The notes under the pieces: model-generated
Told to the model about the DNA's origin: nothing
Database searches by the model: none
Seen by the model: only the letters and a program-made list of their open reading frames with translations
Assembly (NCBI GenBank): GCA_910577995.1
Contig: CAJTND010000002.1
Coordinates: 64,514 to 128,513, forward strand
Reading direction: 5' to 3'
DNA length: 64,000 nucleotides
Origin: an uncultured Christensenella sp.
GTDB taxonomy: Bacteria; Bacillota; Clostridia; Christensenellales; Pumilibacteraceae
Position numbers and translations under genes: made by a program
Shown: one piece after another, positions 57,351-64,000 of the stretch
How the letters are laid out: each line of letters opens with the position of its first letter
Numbering within the stretch: the first letter of the stretch is position 1

Positions 57351-59957
57351 ATGGACGAATTGGTTGTCAAGGACGAACAAACTCTCGCCGAGCTGCTCTC
57401 GCGCGTGAGGAAGGCGCAAGCCGAGTTCGCTACGTTTACGCAAGAGCAAGTCGATAAGATCTTTCTCGCTGCCGCTACCGCCGCAAACAAGGCGCGTATC
57501 GATCTCGCCGAAATGGCGGTCACGGAAACGGGAATGGGTATTGTCGAGGACAAGGTCATCAAAAACCACTATGCCGCGGAATACATCTATAACGCGTACC
57601 GCGACGTCAAGACGTGCGACGTTGTCGCCGTCGACGAGGCTTACGGCGTAGAAACGCACGCCGAGCCCGTCGGCGTTATCGCCGCGATAGTGCCGACGAC
57701 CAACCCCACGTCCACGGCTATATTCAAGGCATTGCTCGCGCTCAAGACCCGCAACGGTCTTATATTCTCGCCGCATCCCCGCGCTAAGAACTGCACGATA
57801 GCGGCGGCGCGCACCGTGCTCGACGCGGCTGTCGCCGCAGGCGCGCCCGCAGGACTTATCGGCTGGATAGACGAGCCGTCCGTCGCGCTTTCCGCGGCGG
57901 TCATGAGCGGTTGCGACGTTATCCTTGCGACAGGCGGACCGGGCATGGTCAAAGCGGCGTACTCCTCGGGCAAGCCCGCGGTCGGCGTCGGTCCCGGCAA
58001 CACGCCCGTTATCATCGATTCGTCGGCGAACATCGAGCTCGCCGCGTCGTCGGTGCTCCATTCCAAGACGTTCGACAACGGCATGATATGCGCGTCCGAG
58101 CAGTCGACGATAGTGCTCGCCGACGTGTACGACGCGTTCAAGTCCGAGCTCGCGCTCCGCGGCGCGTACTTCCTCAATGCTGAGGAGACCGACAAGGTCC
58201 GCGCGACGATCCTTATCAACGGTTCGGTCAACGCCAAGATAGTCGGTCAGAGCGCGCCCAACATCGCGCGGCTCTGCGGATTCGAAGTTCCCGAAACGGC
58301 GAGGATACTCGTCGGCGAGGTCAGCTCTGTCGAAATAAGCGAGCCGTTCGCGCACGAAAAGCTTTCGCCCGTGCTCGCTATGTACAAAGCCGATGACTTC
58401 GACGACGCGCTCAACAAAGCCGAAAAGCTCGTTGCCGACGGCGGTTACGGTCATACCTCGGTCATCTACGCGAACGAGCGCTCCGCCAAGGATAAGATAG
58501 ATCGTTTCGCCGCGCTCATGAAGACCTGCCGCATACTCGTCAACAGCCCCGCGGCTCAGGGCGGTATCGGCGATATATACAACTTCAAGCTCACGCCGTC
58601 GCTCACGCTCGGCTGCGGCTCATGGGGCGGTAACTCCGTCAGCCAGAACGTATCGGTCAATCATTTGTTAAACTATAAAACCGTCGCTAAAAGGAGAGAG
58701 AATATGTTGTGGTTCCGCGCGCCCGAAAAGGTGTACTTCAAAAAGGGTTGTATGCCCGTCGCGCTCCAAGAGCTTAAAGACATGGGCAAACAGCGCGTGT
58801 TCATCGTCACCGACGAGTTCCTGTTCAAGAGCGGATTTTCCAAGCTCGTCAGCGACAGGCTCAACGAGATGGGCATCGTCAACACGACGTTCTCCGATGT
58901 TCAGCCCGACCCGACGCTCGGCTCGGCGCAGAAGGGCGCGGAAGCCATGCGCAGCTTCAATCCCGACGCTATCGTCGCGCTCGGCGGCGGCAGTGCGCTC
59001 GACGCGGGCAAGATTATGTGGGTGCTGTACGAGCATCCCGAAGTCGACTTCGCCGACCTCGCCATGCGCTTTATGGATATACGCAAGCGCGTTTACAAGT
59101 TCCCGAAGATGGGCGAGAAGGCGTACTTCGTCGCTATCACGACCACCGCGGGCACGGGCTCGGAGGTCACGCCGTTCGCCGTTATCACCGACGAAAAGAG
59201 CGGCATGAAGCACCCGCTCGCCGATTACGAGCTTCTTCCCAACATGGCGATATGCGATCCCGAGCTGATGATGGGCATACCCAAGGGACTTACCGCCAAC
59301 TCCGGCTACGACGCTATGGTCCACTCGCTCGAAGCGGTCGCGTCCGTCATGGCGACAGACTTTACCAACGGTATCGCCAAGGAAGCGATCAAGCTAATAT
59401 TCGAGTATCTTCCCGCCGCGTACCATAACGGCAGCGATGAAAAGGCACGTGCGGAAATGGCTTACGCCGCCACTATGGCGGGTATGGCGTTCGCCAACGC
59501 GTTCCTCGGTGTTTGCCACTCGATGGCGCACAAGCTCGGCGCGTATCACCACCTGCCGCACGGCATGGCTAACGCGCTGCTCCTTCCGCTCGTCATGAAG
59601 TTCAATGCGTCCGAAGCGCCGACCAAGCTCGGCACGTTCCCGCAGTACGATCACCCCGTGTGCTTGCGCCGTTATGCGGAAGTCGCGGAGATGCTCGGCA
59701 TCAAGGGCAAGAACGACGAGGAGAAGTTCGACAGACTGCTCAAAAAGCTCACCGACCTCCGCGCCGAGATCGGTCTGCCCGCAACGATAAAGGATGCCGG
59801 CGTGCCCGAGGATAAGTTCCTCGCCGAGCTCGACTCGATGTGCCGCGCCGCGTTCGACGATCAGTGCACGGGTGCGAACCCGCGCTATCCGCTCATCTCC
59901 GAGATCAAAGAGATGTACCTCGAAGCCTACTACGGCAAAAAGAAGGAGGGTAAATAA
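57351..59957 (+). CDS. adhE: Bifunctional acetaldehyde-CoA/alcohol dehydrogenase
   Basis: 868 residues, ACGGAGG before the ATG. The N-terminal aldehyde dehydrogenase half (1-440) has the catalytic Cys in NGMICASEQST (near 246) and NAD-binding GGPGMVKAAYSSGKPAVGVG. The C-terminal iron alcohol dehydrogenase half (from about 455) has GGGSALDAGK, TTAGTGSEVTPFAV and the metal-binding HSLEA and CHSMAHKLGAYHHLPHG histidines. It reduces acetyl-CoA to ethanol in two NADH-dependent steps and forms spirosomes in other species. It is translationally coupled (TAATG) to the next gene. Confidence 0.97.
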   Translation: MDELVVKDEQTLAELLSRVRKAQAEFATFTQEQVDKIFLAAATAANKARIDLAEMAVTETGMGIVEDKVIKNHYAAEYIYNAYRDVKTCDVVAVDEAYGVETHAEPVGVIAAIVPTTNPTSTAIFKALLALKTRNGLIFSPHPRAKNCTIAAARTVLDAAVAAGAPAGLIGWIDEPSVALSAAVMSGCDVILATGGPGMVKAAYSSGKPAVGVGPGNTPVIIDSSANIELAASSVLHSKTFDNGMICASEQSTIVLADVYDAFKSELALRGAYFLNAEETDKVRATILINGSVNAKIVGQSAPNIARLCGFEVPETARILVGEVSSVEISEPFAHEKLSPVLAMYKADDFDDALNKAEKLVADGGYGHTSVIYANERSAKDKIDRFAALMKTCRILVNSPAAQGGIGDIYNFKLTPSLTLGCGSWGGNSVSQNVSVNHLLNYKTVAKRRENMLWFRAPEKVYFKKGCMPVALQELKDMGKQRVFIVTDEFLFKSGFSKLVSDRLNEMGIVNTTFSDVQPDPTLGSAQKGAEAMRSFNPDAIVALGGGSALDAGKIMWVLYEHPEVDFADLAMRFMDIRKRVYKFPKMGEKAYFVAITTTAGTGSEVTPFAVITDEKSGMKHPLADYELLPNMAICDPELMMGIPKGLTANSGYDAMVHSLEAVASVMATDFTNGIAKEAIKLIFEYLPAAYHNGSDEKARAEMAYAATMAGMAFANAFLGVCHSMAHKLGAYHHLPHGMANALLLPLVMKFNASEAPTKLGTFPQYDHPVCLRRYAEVAEMLGIKGKNDEEKFDRLLKKLTDLRAEIGLPATIKDAGVPEDKFLAELDSMCRAAFDDQCTGANPRYPLISEIKEMYLEAYYGKKKEGK

Positions 59958-60706
59958 TGGGACTTAACGAGATCGCAAAGCGTTCCAATAAGACGGTATA
60001 CCGCGAGGGCGGGCTTTGCTACAAGGTCTTTTCGGCGGACTATAACAAGTCCGATATATTCAACGAGGCGCTCAATCAGACGCGCGTCGAGGAAACGGGA
60101 CTGTTCATACCCAAGGTCCATGAGCTGAAAAAGCTCGACGACGGCAGGCTCGCCATCGTCATGGACTATGTGGAGGGCAAGTCGCTCCAAACGCTCATCG
60201 ACGAGAACCCCGGCAAAAAGGGCGATTACATCAAGCGTTTGGTCGATATCCAGCTTTCCATGCACAAGCTGTCCGCGCCCAACCTCAATAAGCAGCGCGA
60301 CAAGTTCAACGGCAAGATCGATCTTTCGGGGCTCGACGCCACCACGCGCTACGAACTGCACGTCAGGCTCGATTCCATGCCCAAGCACAACAAGCTGTGC
60401 CACGGCGACTTCAATCCGTCCAACGTCATCATAACGGCAGACGACCGCGCTTGCATCATCGACTGGTCGCACGCGACCATCGGCAACGCGTCCGCCGACG
60501 CGGCGCGCACGTTCCTGCTGTTCAAGCTCGCGGGCGACGACAAGACCGCCGACGATTACCTCGCGCTGTTCTGCAAGAAGTCGGATACCGCGCGTCAGTA
60601 TATCGATCAGTGGCTGCCGATAGTCGCGGCGTCGCAGATGGTCAAGGGCAAGCCGCAAGAGCGCGATATGCTCGCCAAGTGGGTCGACGTTTGTCAATAT
60701 GAATAA
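59957..60706 (+). CDS. Aminoglycoside-phosphotransferase-fold protein (TIGR02172-like)
   Basis: 249 residues; ATG 59957 overlaps the adhE stop, with GGAGGG just upstream. Kinase-like fold residues are YKVFSAD (ATP-site Lys), VMDYVEGKSL, the catalytic CHGDFNPSNVI (Asp near 155) and the metal-binding IIDWSHA (Asp near 172). These define the APH/choline-kinase superfamily. The small-molecule or protein substrate is unknown, and drug resistance should not be assumed. The coupling to adhE suggests a metabolic role. The stop codon is at the outer end of a 157-bp palindromic element. Confidence 0.85.
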   Translation: MGLNEIAKRSNKTVYREGGLCYKVFSADYNKSDIFNEALNQTRVEETGLFIPKVHELKKLDDGRLAIVMDYVEGKSLQTLIDENPGKKGDYIKRLVDIQLSMHKLSAPNLNKQRDKFNGKIDLSGLDATTRYELHVRLDSMPKHNKLCHGDFNPSNVIITADDRACIIDWSHATIGNASADAARTFLLFKLAGDDKTADDYLALFCKKSDTARQYIDQWLPIVAASQMVKGKPQERDMLAKWVDVCQYE

Positions 60707-60862
60707 ACCGTCTTGTCATGCTTGTGCGACGTCTTGCACGTTATTTTCGGCAATAAGTTCGTTGCGCCTCCTCGACGTAGCGATGCTACGACTTCGTCGG
60801 CGCGCCTGCTTCTTGCTCGAAAATCCCTGTGCAATACTGCCGCACCGCATTTCGCGACGGTT
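60706..60862. repeat. 157-bp imperfect palindromic (hairpin) element, MITE-like
   Basis: Two arms of about 77 nt are imperfect reverse complements around position 60783. The outer ends are AACCGTC (60706-60712) and GACGGTT (60856-60862). The middle is TTGCAC/GTGCAA with ATTTTCG/CGAAAAT, and the centre is CGTAGC-GAT-GCTACG (60776-60790). There is no coding capacity or terminator U-tract. It abuts the stop codon of the phosphotransferase gene. The symmetry suggests a non-autonomous mobile hairpin or REP-like unit; no second copy was found in this window. Confidence 0.65.
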
Positions 60863-60880
60863 CATGGAAAAAACCATAAG

Positions 60881-60986
60881 TTGATTTGTGTAGAGCGGCG
60901 TAATATTTTTTGCGCCGCTCGAATTAAATAAAACGGATAATGGTTCGGGGCGTGCTCCGAACAAATACATAGGCGGCGTTTGCCGC
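60881..60986 (+). promoter_or_regulatory. Upstream region of the hydrogenase-phosphatase operon: weak promoter and three hairpins
   Basis: TTGATT (60881-60886), 17 bp, TATTTT (60904-60909) is a possible promoter. Hairpins are GAGCGGCG/CGCCGCTC (60893-60920), GTTCGG/CCGAAC (60943-60962) and GCGGC/GCCGC (60973-60986). The last ends just before the Shine-Dalgarno AAGGAG. Together with the palindrome, nothing else is seen in the 292-nt gap 60707-60998. Confidence 0.4.
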
Positions 60987-60998
60987 AAGGAGAAAATT

Positions 60999-61244
60999 AT
61001 GACACTTAGCGTATGCGTCGGCAGTTCCTGCCATCTCAAAGGGTCTTACGACGTTATCGAGGCGTTCAAGGCGCTTATAGAAAAGCACGGCGTCGGCGAC
61101 AAGATCGAGCTTAAAGCGTGCTTCTGTCTCGGCAGATGCTCGGAGGGCGTTTCCGTCAAGGCGGACAACGAGTATATCCTCAATGTCAATGCGTCCAATG
61201 CGGAAGAGAAGTTCATCGGCGAGATCCTGCCGCTTGTGAAATAG
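60999..61244 (+). CDS. Thioredoxin-like [2Fe-2S] ferredoxin (NuoE-type)
   Basis: 81 residues with AAGGAG ahead of the ATG. It has the four cysteines of thioredoxin-fold [2Fe-2S] proteins: CVGSSC near the N-terminus and CFCLGRC in the middle. This matches the C-terminal part of NuoE/HydC-type subunits. It is a likely electron carrier for the following sensory-type hydrogenase, 2 nt downstream. Such a small gene before a PAS-containing [FeFe]-hydrogenase is a recurring clostridial arrangement. Confidence 0.9.
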   Translation: MTLSVCVGSSCHLKGSYDVIEAFKALIEKHGVGDKIELKACFCLGRCSEGVSVKADNEYILNVNASNAEEKFIGEILPLVK

Positions 61245-61246
61245 CC

Positions 61247-62995
61247 ATGTTCTATCTCGATTTCCAAAAAGCCGATTGCAAGAACTGCTATAAATGCTTG
61301 CGTGCCTGTCCCGTCAAGGCGATAGACATGCGCAATCAGCAGGCGAAGATAATCGAAAGCCGCTGTATACTCTGCGGACACTGCACGCACGTCTGCCCAC
61401 AGAACGCGAAGAGCGTCCATGACGACACCAAGGCGGTGGAGCAGCTGCTCGCAAAGAACAAGAACGTTATAGCGTCGGTCGCGCCGTCGTTCGTATCGTC
61501 GTTCGGGCTGAGCGATTTCGAGCCGTTCCGCGCCGCGCTCAAAGAGCTCGGGTTCACGGAGGCTTACGAAACGTCGGAGGGCGCGGTGGCAGTCACCGCC
61601 GAGTATAAAAAACTGCTCGAATCGGGCAAGTACGAAAACTTTATCACGTCGGCATGCCCTGCGGTCAATCGCGCTATACAGCTCTACCATCGCGACGTGC
61701 TCAAATTTCTCGCGCCCGTCGATTCGCCGATGGTCGCGCATGCGAAGATGCTCAAAAGCCGCTATCCCAAGGCGGATATACTGTTCATCGGGCCGTGCAT
61801 CGCCAAAAAGCGCGAGGCGGCGGAGAGCGGGATCATTACGGCGGCGCTCACCTTTGAGGAGCTTACTTCGCTGTTCGCGCGGCGCGGGATAACCGTCGGC
61901 GGCGTGAAGCAAGACAAAAAGCCCGAAGGCAAAAAGGCGGTAGGGACTGAGAAGTCCGCGCCCGTAGCCGAGGTCGCGGCTTGCGCCGATTGCAAGACCG
62001 TAGCCGACGGCGAGGCGCTTCGCTCGAAGTTCTATCCGATCTCGCGCGGCATAATCAAGTCGTTCGGCGATTTCCCGAAAGGCTACGAGTATATAGCTAT
62101 CGACGGCGTGGAACGGCTCGACCGCGCGCTCGAGGACCTGCGCGATATCAAGGGCGTGTTCCTCGAGATAAACGCGTGCGACGGCGCGTGCGTAAACGGT
62201 CCGTGCGCGATCAAGCACAGGGGCGGCGCGGTGGAAGCCAACGTGCTTGTCCGTAATTACACCAACAGCTCCGCGCCCGATCCCGTCGGTACTTATCCGT
62301 CGTTAAAAGCCGAGCACCCTCCGATCGAACCGGGCGATCGCGTTCCGACCGAGGATGAGATAGCGTCGGTATTGCGTTCGATAGGCAAGGTCAAGCCGAG
62401 CGACGAGCTCAACTGCGGCGCGTGCGGTTATTCGACCTGCCGCGAAAAGGCTTGGGCTGTCATCAACGGCTATGCGGAAGAGGAAATGTGCGTTCCGTAT
62501 ATGCGCGAGAAAGCGGAATCGATGGGCAACGTCATAATCGAGAACAGCCCCAACGGACTTATCGTTTGCGACAAGAGCCTCAAGATAACCGAGATCAACA
62601 GGCGCGCGTGCGAGCTTATCGGGCAGGACAGACCTGAGTATATATTCGACTGTTTCGACCCGACGGCGGCGTTCAAGGCGACCGAGAGCGGACGGCCCGT
62701 GCGCGTCGACAAGATCAAGCTGGAAAAAACGGGCAGATACGTCGATATGAATATCGTGCCGCTTGCCAAGGAAAACGCTCTTCTCGTCGTCCTGACGGAT
62801 ATTACCGACAAGGTCAATTACGACGAGGAGATAGAAAAAGTCAAGCGCGGTACGCTCGAAGTCACCGATACGGTGATAGAAAAACAAATGCGCGTTGCGC
62901 AGGAGATAGCGTCGCTGCTCGGCGAAACTACCGCCGAGACCAAAGTCGCGCTGCTCAAACTCAAAAGCGCGATGTTAAAGGATGACAAGAGTTGA
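61247..62995 (+). CDS. Sensory-type [FeFe]-hydrogenase with PAS domain (HsfB-like)
   Basis: 582 residues from ATG 61247. The N-terminus has two [4Fe-4S] motifs (CKNCYKCLRACP, CILCGHCTHVCP). The H-cluster domain follows: TSACPAVN (near 134), GPCIAKKREA (near 182) and NACDGACVNGPC (near 309). All cluster-binding cysteines are kept, but the proton-relay Cys of TSCCP is Ala. A further Fe-S segment CGACGYSTC (near 390) precedes a PAS domain (about 420-530; SPNGLIVCDKSLKITEINRRA). Together this points to H2 or redox sensing rather than bulk H2 production. It overlaps the phosphatase gene. Confidence 0.9.
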   Translation: MFYLDFQKADCKNCYKCLRACPVKAIDMRNQQAKIIESRCILCGHCTHVCPQNAKSVHDDTKAVEQLLAKNKNVIASVAPSFVSSFGLSDFEPFRAALKELGFTEAYETSEGAVAVTAEYKKLLESGKYENFITSACPAVNRAIQLYHRDVLKFLAPVDSPMVAHAKMLKSRYPKADILFIGPCIAKKREAAESGIITAALTFEELTSLFARRGITVGGVKQDKKPEGKKAVGTEKSAPVAEVAACADCKTVADGEALRSKFYPISRGIIKSFGDFPKGYEYIAIDGVERLDRALEDLRDIKGVFLEINACDGACVNGPCAIKHRGGAVEANVLVRNYTNSSAPDPVGTYPSLKAEHPPIEPGDRVPTEDEIASVLRSIGKVKPSDELNCGACGYSTCREKAWAVINGYAEEEMCVPYMREKAESMGNVIIENSPNGLIVCDKSLKITEINRRACELIGQDRPEYIFDCFDPTAAFKATESGRPVRVDKIKLEKTGRYVDMNIVPLAKENALLVVLTDITDKVNYDEEIEKVKRGTLEVTDTVIEKQMRVAQEIASLLGETTAETKVALLKLKSAMLKDDKS

Positions 62996-64000
62996 GTTAC
63001 TTTATCGACAGCGGCTATTCGTCGCTCAATAAAAAAGGCGAGGAGCTGTGCGGCGATCGCGTCGAGTGCGCGGTCAACGACGGGTATCTCACAGCCGTCA
63101 TTTGCGACGGTATGGGCAGCGGCGTCAAGGCTAATATACTCGCGACGCTCTCGTCTAAGATACTCTGCACGATGCTCTCGGCGGGCGTGCCTATCAAGGA
63201 CTGTATAGAAACGCTTATCTCGTCGCTGCCCGTGTGCAAGGTGCGTAACGTCGCTTACGCCACGTTCTCCGTCTGTCATATCAACGCCGAGGGTAAGGGC
63301 GAGCTTTTGGAGTTCGATAATCCTGCGGCGATACTCCTGCGCGGCGGCGAGGTGTACGACCTCGACCGCGAGCGCGCCGACATCTTCGGCAAGGCGGTGT
63401 ACACGACCAAGCTCGATCTGCGCGAGGGCGACGCGGTAGTAATGACGAGCGACGGCGTGGAGCATGCGGGAATCGGTATGTTGCTCAACTTCGGTTGGGA
63501 ACGTCCGCAGATAAAAGACTTTCTGCGCCGCTCCGTCAAGCCCGGAATGTCCGCGCGCGCGATATCGGCGACGCTGTGCGGCGAGTGTAACGAGCTGTAC
63601 ATGTGCGAGCCGGGCGACGATACGACGGTGCTGAGCGTCAAGGTTCGCAAGCACGAGCCTACTGCCGTCCTCGTCGGGCCGCCGATCAAGAAGGAGGACG
63701 ACGCGGAATACGTGCGGCAGTTCATGAGCCTGCCGGGCAAGAAGATAGTGTGCGGCGGCACGAGCTCGCAGATAGTCGCGAAGTATCTCGGCAAGGAAGT
63801 CGGCGCGAGCGTGGACTTTCCCGACCGCGATATCCCGCCTATCGGCTATATCGACGGGATAGACCTCACGACCGAGGGCGTAGTCACGATACGGCGCGTG
63901 CTCGAAATTTCCGAGCGCTACCTCGATCCGCACGATTGCGCCGCCAAGTCGTTTACCAAGCGCGACGGAGCGAGCCTGCTCGCGAAGATGCTTTTCGAGG
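62992..64000 (+). CDS. SpoIIE/PP2C-type Ser/Thr phosphatase (3' end outside window)
   Basis: 336 codons are present from TTG 62992, which overlaps the hydrogenase stop; AAAGGA lies 8 nt upstream. The PPM phosphatase domain (about 1-215) has the metal-binding CDGMGSG (near 37), MTSDGVEHAG and GDDTTVLSVKV. A C-terminal extension (about 225 on, GKKIVCGGTSSQIVAKYLGK) has no role I recognise; it accompanies PP2C proteins of hydrogenase clusters. It is probably the output of the sensory hydrogenase. The partner phosphoprotein is unknown. Confidence 0.88.
   Translation, partial: MSYFIDSGYSSLNKKGEELCGDRVECAVNDGYLTAVICDGMGSGVKANILATLSSKILCTMLSAGVPIKDCIETLISSLPVCKVRNVAYATFSVCHINAEGKGELLEFDNPAAILLRGGEVYDLDRERADIFGKAVYTTKLDLREGDAVVMTSDGVEHAGIGMLLNFGWERPQIKDFLRRSVKPGMSARAISATLCGECNELYMCEPGDDTTVLSVKVRKHEPTAVLVGPPIKKEDDAEYVRQFMSLPGKKIVCGGTSSQIVAKYLGKEVGASVDFPDRDIPPIGYIDGIDLTTEGVVTIRRVLEISERYLDPHDCAAKSFTKRDGASLLAKMLFE

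Noticed and set aside
59957..60706. Antibiotic (aminoglycoside) resistance gene
   Set aside because: Only the general APH fold motifs are present. The gene is coupled to adhE and resembles a broad, uncharacterised family, so resistance is not supported.
60699..60884. A 61-codon plus-strand frame in the gap before the hydrogenase operon
   Set aside because: It lies inside the 157-bp palindrome and overlaps the phosphotransferase gene end. There is no ribosome site and no protein-like pattern.
1..64000. CRISPR arrays, prophage, IS transposases, tRNA or rRNA genes
   Set aside because: I looked through the intergenic regions and genes and found no direct-repeat/spacer array, integrase, transposase, or tRNA/rRNA cloverleaf or signature sequences.

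Overview
This 64 kb window reads as a chromosomal stretch from an endospore-lineage Clostridia-type Firmicute with a high-G+C, CpG-rich coding style. Three things support this. There is a clear spoIIID, plus ricT and a spoVB-like flippase. Several Bacillus/Clostridium gene pairings are kept (rpsF-ssb-rpsR, greA-lysS, yaaO-tmk-holB-ricT, glmU-prs, tilS-hpt). The SRP RNA is of the large Firmicute type. Assignment to an uncultured gut clade such as Christensenellales is only an inference. Almost every legible promoter is a sigma-A type TTGACA / TATAAT with exactly 17 bp between the hexamers. No phage, IS transposase, CRISPR array, rRNA or tRNA gene was seen.

Layout. 1-2.9 kb: the 3' end of tsaD, a membrane protein, a TetR regulator and a peptidoglycan-amidase homologue that has lost its catalytic residues. 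3.0-5.6 kb: a copper P-type ATPase whose C-terminal CopZ-like domain has its own internal Shine-Dalgarno and ATG. 5.7-9.3 kb: a 1198-residue membrane-anchored protein with a four-fold repeat. 9.5-18 kb: a maltodextrin/starch unit (binding lipoprotein, two permeases, GH13 lipoprotein, pullulanase lipoprotein) with hairpin terminators between cistrons and no ATPase gene. 18-26.7 kb: tilS, hpt, a tRNA methyltransferase, rsmI, dnaA, DUF1934, an MBL hydrolase, rpsF-ssb-rpsR and an asymmetric ABC-F protein. 26.8-38.9 kb: a glmU-like gene, prs, spoIIID, a greA with a large insert, lysS, a short yaaO-like decarboxylase, tmk, holB, ricT, ferredoxin, a SpoVB-like flippase and serS. 39-47 kb: a degenerate GH3 protein, a sugar O-acetyltransferase, and a two-component system next to an ABC exporter, both preceded by the same 11-bp-phased TTAAG repeats. 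47-57 kb: SRP RNA, a zinc-ribbon Ser/Thr kinase, hemolysin III, ileS, an rRNA-type methyltransferase, a pseudouridine synthase with an RGG-like tail, galT and an aldo/keto reductase. 57-64 kb: adhE, translationally coupled to a phosphotransferase-fold gene, then a 157-bp palindromic element, then a [2Fe-2S] protein, a PAS-containing sensory-type [FeFe]-hydrogenase and a SpoIIE-type phosphatase (cut off by the window end).

The most unusual points are these. (1) At least five genes (tilS, DUF1934, glmU-like, hlyIII, aldo/keto reductase) have their start codon exactly 6 nt after a strong -10 box, which predicts leaderless mRNAs; dnaA and the kinase have only about 4-6 nt of leader. (2) Several proteins have systematically lost catalytic motifs (amidase, GH3, one composite site of the ABC-F protein, the GlmU pyrophosphorylase half). 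(3) A GreA carries a ~93-residue insert. (4) Shared TTAAG direct repeats predict the operator of the two-component system. (5) A 157-bp hairpin element sits between adhE-APH and the sensory hydrogenase-phosphatase module, which together look like a fermentation/redox signalling neighbourhood. All functional statements rest on motif recognition by eye, not on database searches.
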